Source: Paracoccaceae bacterium (GTDB lineage: Bacteria; Pseudomonadota; Alphaproteobacteria; Rhodobacterales; Rhodobacteraceae). From it: DNA of 64,000 bases. The DNA lies in assembly GCA_022843025.1 (NCBI GenBank), contig JALHOL010000005.1:310001-374000 (forward strand), read 5' to 3'. Below, piece by piece: positions 35,399-45,313 of the stretch; the stretch's first letter is position 1, and each line of letters begins with the position of its first letter. The notes beneath the pieces are model-generated. The model was not told where the DNA came from. It made no database searches and worked only from the letters and a program-made list of their open reading frames with translations. The translations under genes and the position numbers were made by a program.

Positions 35399-36984
35399 CG
35401 CCGCCCCTTTGGCGCAAACAGCCCTTCCGGCCTGCGCTGGATGAAGGCGATCACCAGAAGTAGGACCACCACCTTGGCGGCCACCGCGCCGTAAAGCGGC
35501 TCCATGATCACGTTGATCTGTCCGATCCCGAACGATGCCAGCACCGCGCCGGCAAGACTGCCCACGCCGCCCAACACCACCACCATGAAACTGTCCACGA
35601 TAAACCCCGTCCCCATGTTCGGATTGACGTTGTAAAGCGGTGCCAGCGCCACCCCGGCCAATCCGGCAAGGCCTGATCCCAGCGCAATCGCCATCCGGTC
35701 GGTGCGGCGCGCATCGATCCCCGCCGCCCCGGCCATCGCCCTGTTTTGCGCCACAGCGCGCATGTTCAACCCGAAGGTGGTAAAGCGCAGCACCAGAACC
35801 ACGCCCACAAAGGCCAGTGCCGCAATGGCAATCGCGAAAAGGCGGTTCAGCGTGACGATGAAATCACCCACCACCGGTATCCCGCCCACCACGTAGAACG
35901 GCTGATGGAACTCCAGGTTCTGCGTGCCGATGGTGACACGGACCAGATTGATCAACAGCAGGCTGACCGCCCATGTGGCCAGCAGAGTCATCAGCGGGCG
36001 GTCATACAGGCGGCGCAGCACCAGCGCCTCCATCACCACACCCACCAGCGCGGCGGCAAGGAAGGATACGGGCAAGGCCACGATCAGATACCAGTCGATC
36101 AGCCCCGGCATCACCGCGCGGATGGCGTTCTGGACGAACCACGCCGCATAGGCGCCGATCATGATGAACTCACCCTGTGCAAGGTTGATCACCCCCATCA
36201 GCCCAAAGATGATGGCAAGCCCCAGCGCAGCAAGCAGCAAGACGCTGGCATAACTCAGCCCGCTATACAGCGTGGACAGCCCCTGCCCTATGGCCACCTG
36301 CCGGTCGATCTGCGCAATTGCCGCGGCACCGGCGGCCTGAACGCTCGCCTCGGGCTCATCCGTCAGGGCTTCTTCAATCAGGGTGCGGTTGCGCAATGTG
36401 GCCTCCGCTGCAATCGCCTCGATTGCGCGGATGCGGTTGTCCGGGTCGGGATCGGCCAGCATCATCCGGGCGCGCAGCGGCTGCAGAACCGCCAGAACCG
36501 CAGCATCGGTTTCCTGCGCAATGGCCGCGTCCAGAATAGGCAGGCTCAGCGCCTCCCGACGCCGTTCCAGCGCGGCTGCCGCCTTGGCGCGGGCGGTCGG
36601 ATCGGCATCTGAAAACAGGGTCAACGCGGCGGCAGCAGAGGCAGCAGCAGCGCGCAAACGGTTGTTGATGGGCATCGCGACTGCATCCACTGGCGCAGGT
36701 GCGTGGGCCAGCGTAGCGGCATCCAAGGCGTCTGGGCCCTCGCCAATGAACGCGCCTGTCGGGGTGCAGCGCAAACTCCGCGCTTCCACCGCATCGACCA
36801 CGGCCAGCGCCCATGTCGCCTCATCCGCGCCGCCCGCAGCACCGGCCTCGGCCAAGGCCCGCAACGCCGTGACCTGTTCGACCACCGACCCCGCGCAGAG
36901 CGCGCTGCTCAGCGCCGCGCGGTCTGCATAGGCGGGGGAACCGATCAGGGCCGCCAGAAAGATAAGTGCTCGTATCAGGGGCAT
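35395..36984 (-). CDS. urtB: Urea/short-amide ABC transporter permease UrtB
   Basis: A 529-residue LivH-type permease. A signal-like N-terminus (MPLIRALIFLAALIGSPAYA) is followed by a periplasmic, Ala-rich helical region of about 200 residues with HEAT-like character. The permease core then starts at about 240 with LYSGLSYASVLLLAALGLAIIFGLMGVINLAQGE. The long N-terminal region is usual in proteobacterial UrtB. The start is ATG 36984; further upstream the frame is open but not conserved. It lies 100 bases after urtA. Confidence 0.93.
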   Translation of the reverse strand: MPLIRALIFLAALIGSPAYADRAALSSALCAGSVVEQVTALRALAEAGAAGGADEATWALAVVDAVEARSLRCTPTGAFIGEGPDALDAATLAHAPAPVDAVAMPINNRLRAAAASAAAALTLFSDADPTARAKAAAALERRREALSLPILDAAIAQETDAAVLAVLQPLRARMMLADPDPDNRIRAIEAIAAEATLRNRTLIEEALTDEPEASVQAAGAAAIAQIDRQVAIGQGLSTLYSGLSYASVLLLAALGLAIIFGLMGVINLAQGEFIMIGAYAAWFVQNAIRAVMPGLIDWYLIVALPVSFLAAALVGVVMEALVLRRLYDRPLMTLLATWAVSLLLINLVRVTIGTQNLEFHQPFYVVGGIPVVGDFIVTLNRLFAIAIAALAFVGVVLVLRFTTFGLNMRAVAQNRAMAGAAGIDARRTDRMAIALGSGLAGLAGVALAPLYNVNPNMGTGFIVDSFMVVVLGGVGSLAGAVLASFGIGQINVIMEPLYGAVAAKVVVLLLVIAFIQRRPEGLFAPKGRR

Positions 36985-37084
36985 CCGGCATGTTCCTCTG
37001 CGCTGCGGGTCAAGCCCGCTACGCGTGACAACAGGGCTGTGCGGCGGGAATGCGCGGCGGGATGGCCCGCCGCGCAGAACATCG

Positions 37085-38347
37085 TCAGCCCTGCATGTAG
37101 GGGCTGAAGGGCAGCGGATCAGGGGTGCCTTCGGACTGCCACAGCACGTCAAAGCCCTGCGTTTCATTCAGCGACCCGATGAAGACGCCCCGCTTGACAT
37201 AGGTGCTGTCGGCCATCATCGAAATCTCATACCCCGACGGGCAAGCGAAGCTGACCGACGGGCTGGCCGCCCGGACCTCGGGCACCGCAAAGGACCCGGC
37301 TTTCTCTGCCGCCAGCGCCCACAGATGCACGCCGTCATAGGTAGACACCATCGGGTCGATCGCCACATCGCCACGATAGGGCACGCCGGTATCGGCCACA
37401 TGCTTGGCCCAGGCGGCCTTGAACGCGTCGTTGCCCGGGCCTGCCACGGATTGCAGATAGGCCCAGCAGTTCAGGTGACCGGCCAGCGCCGAGGTATCCA
37501 GCCCCTCGAAATCCGCCTCCAGCGCATCCAACCCCAGCACCGGCACGTCCAGCGCCGAGATGCCCTGATTGGCAAACTCGCGGAAGAAGTCGGGGATCGA
37601 GTTGCCCACCACCGTCAGGATCACCACCGGCTGACCGCCCGGCTGGTCGGCAAATTCCCGGATCTGGTTGACCAGCGTCTGGAAGTTGGAATGGCCCACC
37701 GGCACATATTCCTCACGCCAGTCGGTTTCGGGAATGCCCTTCGATGCCCAATAGCCCTTGAGTTGCTGGTTGATCGTGCGCGGCCAGACATAGTCAGACC
37801 CCAGCATGAAGAACCGCTTCGCCTCACCGCCATCCGGTCCCATCAGGTACTCCACGGCCGGCAATACCGACGACGACGGGGGCGAGTTCAGGTAGACGAC
37901 GTTCTTGCTGTTCTCTTCACCTTCAAAGTGCAGCGGGTAGTAGAGCAGCGCATCAGACTGTTCCACGACCGGCAAAACCGACTTGCGGCTCACCGATGTC
38001 CAGCAGCCGAACAGCGCAGCAACCTGATCCTGCTCGATCAACTGGCGGCCCAATTGGGCGTAAAGCGGCCAGTCGGATGCCGGGTCCGTCCCCACCACCT
38101 CGACTGTTCGGCCTAACACGCCGCCGGCGGCGTTCAACTCTTCCGCAGCCATGCGCACAACCGATGTCAGGCGGCCTTCCACATTGGCCATCGCCCCCGA
38201 GGACGAAAACAGGCACCCCAGTTTCACGGTATCGGCAGCGCGTGCGCTGCGGATCAGTGCGGGCATCGGAAAGCTTGCGGCACCGACACCCAGCAGCGAG
38301 GCGCCAGCAGTTTTCAATAGACGACGACGGGTCAGTCCGAGGGTCAT
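37085..38347 (-). CDS. urtA: Urea/short-amide ABC transporter substrate-binding protein UrtA
   Basis: The periplasmic binding protein of the system, about 420 residues. It has a twin-arginine-type signal (LTRRRLLKTAGASLLG) and a mature Periplas_BP_6 fold starting at DTVKLGCLFSSSGAMANVEG. It continues with UrtA-like segments: AALFGCWTSVSRKSVLPVVE, LYYPLHFEGEENSKNVVY and DYVWPRTINQQLKGY. The start is set at ATG 38347, which has GGAG at good spacing; ATG 38359 is the alternative. It is divergent from the XRE-cupin regulator. UrtA-like proteins bind urea or short amides; FmdD of Methylophilus is the precedent for amides. Confidence 0.92.
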   Translation of the reverse strand: MTLGLTRRRLLKTAGASLLGVGAASFPMPALIRSARAADTVKLGCLFSSSGAMANVEGRLTSVVRMAAEELNAAGGVLGRTVEVVGTDPASDWPLYAQLGRQLIEQDQVAALFGCWTSVSRKSVLPVVEQSDALLYYPLHFEGEENSKNVVYLNSPPSSSVLPAVEYLMGPDGGEAKRFFMLGSDYVWPRTINQQLKGYWASKGIPETDWREEYVPVGHSNFQTLVNQIREFADQPGGQPVVILTVVGNSIPDFFREFANQGISALDVPVLGLDALEADFEGLDTSALAGHLNCWAYLQSVAGPGNDAFKAAWAKHVADTGVPYRGDVAIDPMVSTYDGVHLWALAAEKAGSFAVPEVRAASPSVSFACPSGYEISMMADSTYVKRGVFIGSLNETQGFDVLWQSEGTPDPLPFSPYMQG

Positions 38348-38563
38348 TCCACTCTCCATGTTGTGCGCCCAGTTGTCGGGCGGTTTGTCTGCGGCTAGGC
38401 TTGTCTGCGCACTCAGGAAGTTTGCCGACTTGAATTTCAGTCAACGTTTTTGCCGTACAGAAAAACTCACGGTTTCGAACGTGATGAAAGAATTTGCGAA
38501 TATCGCCTATTTTTGGGATGTTTTCGGGCGGACAGCACAAGTTCCGAGGTTAGGAGCAAAGCG

Positions 38564-39166
38564 GTGACTTTATCAGAATTCAAGAAACTTGAATCGTCCG
38601 AATCTCGGCCGACGGAACATGTCGGTCACACCCTGCGTGCCCGCAGGCGACTTCTGGACTTGACGCTGGATCAGGTTGCGACCCGTGCCGGGTGTTCGGA
38701 AAGCATGCTGTGCAAGATCGAAACGGGCAAAGTGAACCCGTCAATCACCCTGCTGCGGCGGTTGGCGCAGGCGCTGTCTGTCAACATCGCTGCCTTGTTT
38801 GATGATCAAAGCAGCCCTGAAATCGTGCAACGCGCAGGACAGCGCCCGCGTCTCAACGATGGCAACCTGCGGCATGGCGACGGCGTGGTGCTTGAACGTG
38901 TGATCCCCCACGCCCCAGGTGTCACCCTGCAGGCTGACATCCATGAAATCGCGCCCGGCGGGGCATCGGATGGCCTGATCTCGCATCAGGGCGAGGAAGT
39001 GGGCTATGTTCTGGACGGCCTTGTGGAACTTGTCGTGGACGATCAACGTTGGCAGTTGGGGCCGGGCGACAGCTTTCACTTCCGGTCTGAGCGGCCGCAC
39101 GGCTATCGCAACATCGGCAGCACGCTTGCACGCATCCTGTGGATCAATACCCCACCCACGTTCTAA
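38564..39166 (+). CDS. XRE-family transcriptional regulator with cupin domain
   Basis: A 200-residue regulator with an N-terminal helix-turn-helix (about 20-75, VGHTLRARRRLLDLTLDQVA and GKVNPSITLLRRLAQAL). A C-terminal cupin_2 sensor (about 125-195) contains ISHQGEEVGYVLDG and LGPGDSFHFRSERPHGY. The start is GTG 38564, preceded by TAGGAG at ideal spacing; the longer open frame upstream lacks such a site. Being divergent from urtA, it probably controls the urt/amidase operon and itself, with a small ligand in the cupin. Confidence 0.9.
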   Translation: MTLSEFKKLESSESRPTEHVGHTLRARRRLLDLTLDQVATRAGCSESMLCKIETGKVNPSITLLRRLAQALSVNIAALFDDQSSPEIVQRAGQRPRLNDGNLRHGDGVVLERVIPHAPGVTLQADIHEIAPGGASDGLISHQGEEVGYVLDGLVELVVDDQRWQLGPGDSFHFRSERPHGYRNIGSTLARILWINTPPTF

Positions 39167-39723
39167 GAACCGTCGGTTATCACAAAAGACACCGTCAACC
39201 GCTTGATACAGCCCTAACGCAGGCCAGTTCGTTTAATTCACCTACCCAGGTGGCAACGAATGTCAGCTTCCGCCGCATTCAGCGCAAATGGCGCAAAAGG
39301 CCGGCTGATGTTCTCCACCCCTTGCGTCGAACGCGCTGTTTTGAACGAACACGGCTGAACACTGCCCTTCGGCAAGAACGGTTTCAGCGGCAGTTTTGTG
39401 GGATCCCGGTTTGTGGCTTTCGCCAGAACCAATGGCCGAAGGACGCGGGACAGACGTCGAGCCTTCATCAACCCCTTCTCAGCTTTGGCTGAACGTTTCG
39501 ATCCATTGCCGACATCGAACCGCAAATCTCGATGCCGTCAACACCGTCAAGCAGTCGGTGGAACAATCCCCAAGTAACCGCCCGTCGCTATTCTTCTGCC
39601 ACGACTGTATCCGGCAACTCCCCGATGAAACGCTGTCGCCCTGTCTGCGTTGCCTCTGGAAGCGCGGCCACTTTTGCCCGCTAACTTTGAGGCAAAGTCA
39701 GGTCCTCTCAAACAAAGCTTGGT
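39167..39723. other. 557-base stretch without a supported gene
   Basis: The region is clearly less GC-rich than its neighbours. Short open frames exist on both strands, but none shows a family motif, a ribosome binding site or the codon pattern of the region. It separates the amide-uptake cluster from the Tad cluster and may be remnant DNA. Confidence 0.4.
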
Positions 39724-40698
39724 CTATTGTTGCGCAATATACCGCAGCACGACCGGCCCGATCGTCACGATCAAGAGCGCCGGCATCATCAGTCCCGCCA
39801 TGACCGCAGACATCAGCACCGGCAAACGGTTCGCCTTTTCCTGCGCTCGCAACTCGCGGCGCTGGCGCATGTCGGCCGAATAGGCCAGCAACGCGGTGCT
39901 CATACTCGTGCCAAAGCGCATGGATTGCATCACGACGTTGACGAACCCATAAGCCTCGTCGATCCCAAGCCGATCCGCCATATCTCGATAGGTCGACTCC
40001 CGATCGCGTCCTGCAAGAATCTCTTTCTGCACGACATGGAATTCGGTGCAGATATCAGGGGCCACCTCCATCAACTCATCCCCAACACGCGCAAGCGCCG
40101 CGTCGAAGGCGAGTCCCGCCTCAACCCCCACCTGCAACAGGTCCAGCGTATTGGGAAAGGACATCTCGATCCGGGTCCGCCGCTCGGAGGCGCGCGCGGC
40201 AAGCCAGATGCTTGGCCCATAGAAACCAACCGTCAGGATAAGCGCGCAGATAAGCATTACCTGTTCAAGGCTAAGCGGGGGCAACCGCGCCGTGAGCACA
40301 ACCGGCAAATGCAGCTTGGTCGGGAACAGATAGATCAACGCAATAACCAGTGGCAGAACAACCCCAACCCCGAACCGGATAAGGTTGAACATCAGCGCCG
40401 CATTCGGCGCGCGAAACCCGGCATGGGCCAGATCGCGCCGCAGCTTGCCGCGCTCCTCCGCCGCACTTGGAACAAAAACCCGGTCCAAAACCCCATCCGC
40501 AGCTTCAACCTCGCGCAGCACCGGCAACGCCGATCCGTCGCTCCCCCGCAGCCTGCGCAGAACGCGGCTGCGGTTGCGGTCGCGGACCACAAGCAGCGCC
40601 GCGACCGCCAACAGCACAAGGCCGAACAAAAAGACCCCCGCCACCAGCAGGATCGGCGGAACCCCGCTTTTCAGGATGAACGCTTCCAGCCAGACCAT
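39724..40698 (-). CDS. tadC: Tad pilus inner-membrane protein TadC
   Basis: A 324-residue type II secretion F-domain protein, one of the two platform proteins of the Flp/Tad pilus motor. It has membrane segments near the N-terminus, at about 110-165 and at the C-terminus. The T2SSF core includes FPNTLDLLQVGVEAGLAFDAALARVG and FGTSMSTALLAYSADMRQRRELRAQEKANRLPV, typical of TadC. It is the last gene of the cluster, 15 bases after tadB. Confidence 0.93.
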   Translation of the reverse strand: MVWLEAFILKSGVPPILLVAGVFLFGLVLLAVAALLVVRDRNRSRVLRRLRGSDGSALPVLREVEAADGVLDRVFVPSAAEERGKLRRDLAHAGFRAPNAALMFNLIRFGVGVVLPLVIALIYLFPTKLHLPVVLTARLPPLSLEQVMLICALILTVGFYGPSIWLAARASERRTRIEMSFPNTLDLLQVGVEAGLAFDAALARVGDELMEVAPDICTEFHVVQKEILAGRDRESTYRDMADRLGIDEAYGFVNVVMQSMRFGTSMSTALLAYSADMRQRRELRAQEKANRLPVLMSAVMAGLMMPALLIVTIGPVVLRYIAQQ

Positions 40699-40713
40699 GG
40701 CACTCCCTCCCGC

Positions 40714-41667
40714 TCAGATCTTGAACGACACCAGTTTCGCCATGACCAGCGCATTGGTCACGATCAGGCCGATTGCGACGCCCGCCAGCGGCAGAAACAT
40801 CGGATCCTCAACGACACCGCCATAGTATTCCGGCGTGATGATCGAATTCAGACCCACCATCAGAAAGGGGATGCACGACAGGATCAGCGCCGATATGCGG
40901 CCTTCGGCCGACATCGCCTTGATCTTGCGCCGCATCATGGCCCGACCCCGGATCACTTGTGACAACAGGGTCAGTACGCGCCCCAGATTGCCACCCGTTC
41001 CGTGCTGGATTGCTACGCTGGCGGCCAGATAACGGAAATCCTCGGTCGGCACGCGATCCGACAACTTCCGCATGGCGACGACCAATTCATCGCCATAGGA
41101 AATCTGATCCACCACGATGCCGAACTCTGTCGCAATCGGATCCTGCATCGACTCGGCCACCGTGCGGATCGATGCGCTCAGCGGGTATCCCGACCGCAGG
41201 CTCCGCGCCATAAGGTCAAGCGCATCGGGAAGCTGTTGAACCAGCCGCTGCCGCCGCTGGTCGCGAATGCCCAGCAAGACAAGGGTCGGCCCCCCGAAGG
41301 ACACCGCAAAGGCAAGCGGAAACACTGCTGGCCCGGGCGCGAACTGGCTCGCAACCCCGGAAATCAGCAGGCAACACATGCCCATCCCCGCAAGCCACAG
41401 CCCCGGCTGCACCGGCATGCCGGCTTCTGCCAGCAGCGTCTCCAACTCTCGCCAGCCCGGAATGGGTGATCCCTTCCGCTGTGGTGTCAGCAACTCCAGC
41501 CGCTCGGTCAGCCCCTGCCCGGAAACGATCATCTTCATCCGTCGCGACCGGGCCTCACCCGTTGTTTCGCGCCGGGAAAGCAGTTGGCGCAAGCCCTCCA
41601 TCAACAGGATGACGCCAAGGAATACGCCCCCCATCAACAGGATTTCCGGATTGATCTGCGACAGCAT
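40714..41667 (-). CDS. tadB: Tad pilus inner-membrane protein TadB
   Basis: A 317-residue T2SSF-domain platform protein. It has N-terminal and central membrane segments and the TadB core (QLPDALDLMARSLRSGYPLSASIRTVAE, then GTGGNLGRVLTLLSQVIRGR and KIKAMSAEGRISALIL). It works beside TadC under the TadA ATPase, between tadA and tadC with gaps of 9 and 15 bases. Confidence 0.94.
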   Translation of the reverse strand: MLSQINPEILLMGGVFLGVILLMEGLRQLLSRRETTGEARSRRMKMIVSGQGLTERLELLTPQRKGSPIPGWRELETLLAEAGMPVQPGLWLAGMGMCCLLISGVASQFAPGPAVFPLAFAVSFGGPTLVLLGIRDQRRQRLVQQLPDALDLMARSLRSGYPLSASIRTVAESMQDPIATEFGIVVDQISYGDELVVAMRKLSDRVPTEDFRYLAASVAIQHGTGGNLGRVLTLLSQVIRGRAMMRRKIKAMSAEGRISALILSCIPFLMVGLNSIITPEYYGGVVEDPMFLPLAGVAIGLIVTNALVMAKLVSFKI

Positions 41668-41676
41668 GATGGTTCC

Positions 41677-43083
41677 CTACACCCCTTCGGCAAAAATCTC
41701 GCCCGCCAGGCTGAAGCCGGATGCTTCCAGCCGCTCGGCGAATTTTGGGCGAATGCCTGTTGCGGCAAACCCGCCAAGGATGGTTCCATCCGACGCCCGC
41801 CCCGTTTGGCGAAAGCGATAGATGTCCTGCATGCTGATGACGTCGCCCTCCATCCCGGTTATCTCGGAAACGGAAATCACGCGCCGCGATCCATCGGGCA
41901 GACGCGCAAGCTGCAGCACCACATTGATCCCCGATGCGACCTGCTGGCGCACCACCGATATGGGCATCTCGCCCCCCATCATCGCCACCATCTGCTCCAG
42001 CCGCGATAGCGCGTCCCGCGCCGTATTTGCGTGGATGGTCGTCATCGATCCGTCATGGCCGGTGTTCATCGCCTGCAGCATGTCAAACGCCTCGGACCCG
42101 CGCACTTCGCCCACAATGATCCGGTCAGGCCGCATCCGCAGCGCATTGCGGACCAGATCACGCTGGGTGACGGCGGCTGCGCCTTCAAGATTGGCAGGGC
42201 GCGTTTCCAGACGAACCACATGTTCCTGCCGCAACTGCAATTCGGCGGCATCCTCGATCGTCACGATCCTCTGGCGTGGGTCGATGAAGCTGGACAACGC
42301 GTTCAGCATCGTGGTCTTGCCAGACCCGGTTCCCCCCGAAATCAGAACATTCAGCCGCGACTCGACCAGCGCCATCAACACCCGCACGGCCTGTTCGGAT
42401 AAGGCACCACGTTCCACAAGCCGTTCAAGCGTCAGCGGATCGCGTGAGAATTTGCGGATCGAAAGCGTCGGCCCATCAATGGCGCAGGGGCGGATGATCG
42501 CGTTCACGCGGCTCCCATCTTCCAGCCGCGCATCCACCCAGGGCTGGCTTTCATCCACCCGCCGTCCGACCCGGCTGACGATCTTGTCGATGATCCGCAG
42601 CAGGTGCCGTTCGTCCCGAAATTGCACCGGAACCCGTTCCAGCAGGCCATGCCGTTCGACATAGACATTGCGGTAAGAGTTCACCAATACATCCGCCACG
42701 CTGGGATCGGCCAGCAGCGGTTCCAGCGGCCCCAGCCCCAGCACTTCATCCAGAAGCTCATCCGTCAGCTTCTCGGCATCCTCTGCCCGCATGGGGCGGT
42801 TCTCGGTCGCCAGAAAATCCTGCACAAGCGCACCGATTTCCGCCTTCAGTTCTGACCGTTCGACCCGATCCAGCACCGAAAGGTTCAACCGGCTCAGCAA
42901 CACCTCATGCAGCCGCGACTTCAGATCAAGCCGCGCGCGCAACGTTGCATCCACCTCGTTCAGACGCTGTTTCGGCGCAACGTCAGTCTGGGCTGGCACC
43001 ACGCGCAGCGCCCCCGATACCGCCTCTTGCTTCGATGCCTCGGCCCTTGCTTCCGCGCGCCGGCTTACAAAATCCCTGAACAT
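41677..43083 (-). CDS. tadA: Tad pilus assembly ATPase TadA (CpaF)
   Basis: A 468-residue secretion ATPase that powers Flp pilus assembly. Walker A is [15 protein letters not shown] (about 260), the Asp box and Walker B region contain [14 protein letters not shown]-like and [20 protein letters not shown], and the His box follows ([15 protein letters not shown]). The N-terminal domain has [20 protein letters not shown], standard in CpaF. Start ATG 43083. Cytoplasmic. Confidence 0.96.
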   Translation of the reverse strand: MFRDFVSRRAEARAEASKQEAVSGALRVVPAQTDVAPKQRLNEVDATLRARLDLKSRLHEVLLSRLNLSVLDRVERSELKAEIGALVQDFLATENRPMRAEDAEKLTDELLDEVLGLGPLEPLLADPSVADVLVNSYRNVYVERHGLLERVPVQFRDERHLLRIIDKIVSRVGRRVDESQPWVDARLEDGSRVNAIIRPCAIDGPTLSIRKFSRDPLTLERLVERGALSEQAVRVLMALVESRLNVLISGGTGSGKTTMLNALSSFIDPRQRIVTIEDAAELQLRQEHVVRLETRPANLEGAAAVTQRDLVRNALRMRPDRIIVGEVRGSEAFDMLQAMNTGHDGSMTTIHANTARDALSRLEQMVAMMGGEMPISVVRQQVASGINVVLQLARLPDGSRRVISVSEITGMEGDVISMQDIYRFRQTGRASDGTILGGFAATGIRPKFAERLEASGFSLAGEIFAEGV

Positions 43084-43128
43084 GGCGTCATTTCCTGTTT
43101 CGTTTGGGTTGGGCGGCGGGCAGGACCA

Positions 43129-44154
43129 TCACTCAAGCCCTCCTACAATCTTGCGAATGCCCCGCGACCAGGCACCACGCGGCTGCATCTTCAACAGCGG
43201 TTCGCCACGATCGAGTGCCAGCCGTGCCCGCTTCGGATCAAAGGGAAGCCAATGGCGCAGCGGCTGATTGAGGGCCGTCACAATCTCGCGGTGAAGCCGC
43301 CCGCCAAACAGCGGCTTCTTTTCGCGCCCCACGATGATATCGACCCGCAACTCCGGCGCATCCTCACGGAAAGTGTCCAGAATGCGCTTGGCACAGTCGA
43401 TCGACGTAACGGCAAGGTCGGTCACCATGAACAGCCGCTCTGCCCGTCGCAGAAGCGGCTCAAGCCAGTCAACCAGCGCGGGCGGCAGATCGACCACAAC
43501 AGCATCATGGCTCTCCAGCAGGGCGTCGATGATCGATTGCACGCGCGCCGCATCCAGCGCATCCAGCGGCACGGGATGACGCGGCGCAGGCAGAACCGAA
43601 AGCCCGCTCTCGTGCAATTGCAGGGCGGCACGGATGGCATGCACATCGGGTTCGTAATCCAGCTGCGCAAGCGCCAGAAGCCCGCCTTTATCTGCAAGAT
43701 CGAGACTGCTTCCCAGCGTGCCAAACTGCAGATCGAAATCGACAACCGCCACGCGCCGTTTCGCTTTCTGCGTCGTCTGACACAGGCCAAGCGCAAGGTT
43801 CACCGCAAAAGTCGTGGCCCCCACACCGCCGCGCGACCGCGACACAAGGTACAAACGCCCCCGATTGCGAAACACGGGGTCAGCTGGCGACGTCGCAACC
43901 GCCTGCGGCATCTCTTTCACGGCAGGCGCGATCGGGCCTTCGGCATTGGCAGGCGCTTCCTGTAGCGGCGCGGATGCTGGGCTCACCCGCGGAATCGGCG
44001 CAGCCTCGTGCCCCGGGCCCTTGGCCAGGTCAAGCTGGGCCCGGTGCAGCGCCAGCGGGATCACCGCATCGTTCAGCCCGTCCTCCCCGCGCAGCGGGGG
44101 CATGTCACGTTCAGCGCGGCTTGTTCTGAAGAAAAGACTGTCGCTCATAACCAT
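43129..44154 (-). CDS. cpaE: CpaE/TadZ-like pilus localisation ATPase
   Basis: A 341-residue MinD/ParA-type protein that places the pilus machine in the cell. A Pro/Ala-rich N-terminal part (about 1-95) replaces the receiver-like domain of longer CpaE proteins. The ATPase starts at LYLVSRSRGGVGATTFAVNLA (101-121). Its P-loop reads RGGVGATT, so both usual lysines of KGGxGKT are replaced, as often in TadZ. Later motifs are VAVVDFDLQFG and VVVDLPPAL. The start may be ATG 44154 or two codons later. Confidence 0.9.
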   Translation of the reverse strand: MVMSDSLFFRTSRAERDMPPLRGEDGLNDAVIPLALHRAQLDLAKGPGHEAAPIPRVSPASAPLQEAPANAEGPIAPAVKEMPQAVATSPADPVFRNRGRLYLVSRSRGGVGATTFAVNLALGLCQTTQKAKRRVAVVDFDLQFGTLGSSLDLADKGGLLALAQLDYEPDVHAIRAALQLHESGLSVLPAPRHPVPLDALDAARVQSIIDALLESHDAVVVDLPPALVDWLEPLLRRAERLFMVTDLAVTSIDCAKRILDTFREDAPELRVDIIVGREKKPLFGGRLHREIVTALNQPLRHWLPFDPKRARLALDRGEPLLKMQPRGAWSRGIRKIVGGLE

Positions 44155-44169
44155 CTCCTGTCGCGTTCC

Positions 44170-44814
44170 CTACCCGGCCGTTCCCAGCGCCAGGTCCTCG
44201 CCCGGCACCGAAATCGACATCCGGGGCAGCGGAATGTTTGCCCCCAAAGTTGTTGGCTGGCCTGTGATCGGCGTGATCATCAGGCCAAGGTTGGACACGA
44301 AGACGAACTCCAACCCCTGTAGATCGACCGTCACCATCGGCACATAAGGCCCGCCCAAGAATCCGAGGTTCGGATCGAACCGATAGGTGAACCGCAGGTT
44401 GCCTTCGGTCGCCCCGGCCGGCAGCAGCGGGCGGATCTTGGCGAAGATCTCGGCGGTCGTCGCATTCGTGCTTACCCCGGAACAACTGGCAGGCCCCGGA
44501 TCGGCGCAGATGCCCGCCCCCGCCCGGCACAAGGTACCAAACGTGATCCCAGTCCCCGCCGCCCCCCGGCTGTTCAGCACCGGAACACCCGCACAGGCCG
44601 GTGGGCGCACTGCCGCGATCCGTGCCGCGACCTGCGTGGCCTTTTGCGCGGCGGCCCAGGTGTGGGCAAGCCGCCCGAAATCGATGATGGCAAACAGCAG
44701 GAACAGAAAGAGCAGCACCACCAGCGAAAACTCGATCAGCGTGGCACCGCCCTCATCCCCGGCAAAGCGGCGCAGGCGTGCAGCAAGGCGATGACGGGCG
44801 CGCAGCGGGATCAT
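44170..44814 (-). CDS. tadE: TadE-family pseudopilin-like protein
   Basis: A 214-residue protein with the TadE signature: a short basic N-terminus, then GGATLIEFSLVVLLFLFLLFAIIDFGRL (residues about 22-50), a class III prepilin-like membrane helix with the conserved Glu. The periplasmic part contains four or more Cys. It overlaps the next TadE-like gene by 4 bases. Such pseudopilins need a TadV-type peptidase, which is not encoded here. Confidence 0.9.
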   Translation of the reverse strand: MIPLRARHRLAARLRRFAGDEGGATLIEFSLVVLLFLFLLFAIIDFGRLAHTWAAAQKATQVAARIAAVRPPACAGVPVLNSRGAAGTGITFGTLCRAGAGICADPGPASCSGVSTNATTAEIFAKIRPLLPAGATEGNLRFTYRFDPNLGFLGGPYVPMVTVDLQGLEFVFVSNLGLMITPITGQPTTLGANIPLPRMSISVPGEDLALGTAG

Positions 44815-45308
44815 AGTCCGTAAACCCTCGCCTGTTCCTCGATCCGCGCCGTAAAGACCGCCGCATCCGTTCCTGCCAACTGCGACAAGACAAGGTGAAG
44901 CGGCAGGAACATGCGCAGATCAGCCGATACCGTCACCACAGGCACCTGAGGTTGCCGCAATCCCGCATCCGCCACGCAGCGGAGGCTCGTCGTCACCCCC
45001 AGCAGTTCGGCATCGCGACCGAACACGCTTTGCCCCCCGCCTGCACCATCGACCATGGTGAACAGCGCCGCGTCAAAACTGCTCAGCGTCCCGCCCGTTT
45101 CGCAGATATCGCCCGGAGCCACGCGCGCCAGATAGCGCGTCGCTTCATGCACCCCCGCGGTTGCAGCCTGATAGGACCACATCAGCCGCAGCCCATCGAT
45201 GCTGATATAGCTCACCAGAATGATCAGCGGCAGCGCCAGAGCGAATTCGACCAGTGCCGCGCCCGAACGGTCGTTTGCAAAGCGGCGGATGTGGGGGAAC
45301 AGCGCCAT
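44811..45308 (-). CDS. tadF: TadE/TadF-family pseudopilin-like protein
   Basis: A 165-residue protein with the same architecture as its neighbour: basic start (MALFPHIRRFANDR), then SGAALVEFALALPLIILVSYISIDGLRL as prepilin-like helix, and a periplasmic domain. The start is ATG 45308. A GTG at 45317 overlapping the tadG stop (GTGA) is also possible and would couple translation. Assignment as TadF rather than a second TadE is by position only. Confidence 0.85.
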   Translation of the reverse strand: MALFPHIRRFANDRSGAALVEFALALPLIILVSYISIDGLRLMWSYQAATAGVHEATRYLARVAPGDICETGGTLSSFDAALFTMVDGAGGGQSVFGRDAELLGVTTSLRCVADAGLRQPQVPVVTVSADLRMFLPLHLVLSQLAGTDAAVFTARIEEQARVYGL

Positions 45309-45313
45309 CGCGA

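Noticed and set aside
39238-39525. 95-codon minus-strand frame in the gap before tadC
   Set aside because: No motif, no ribosome binding site, and composition unlike neighbouring genes; treated as non-coding.
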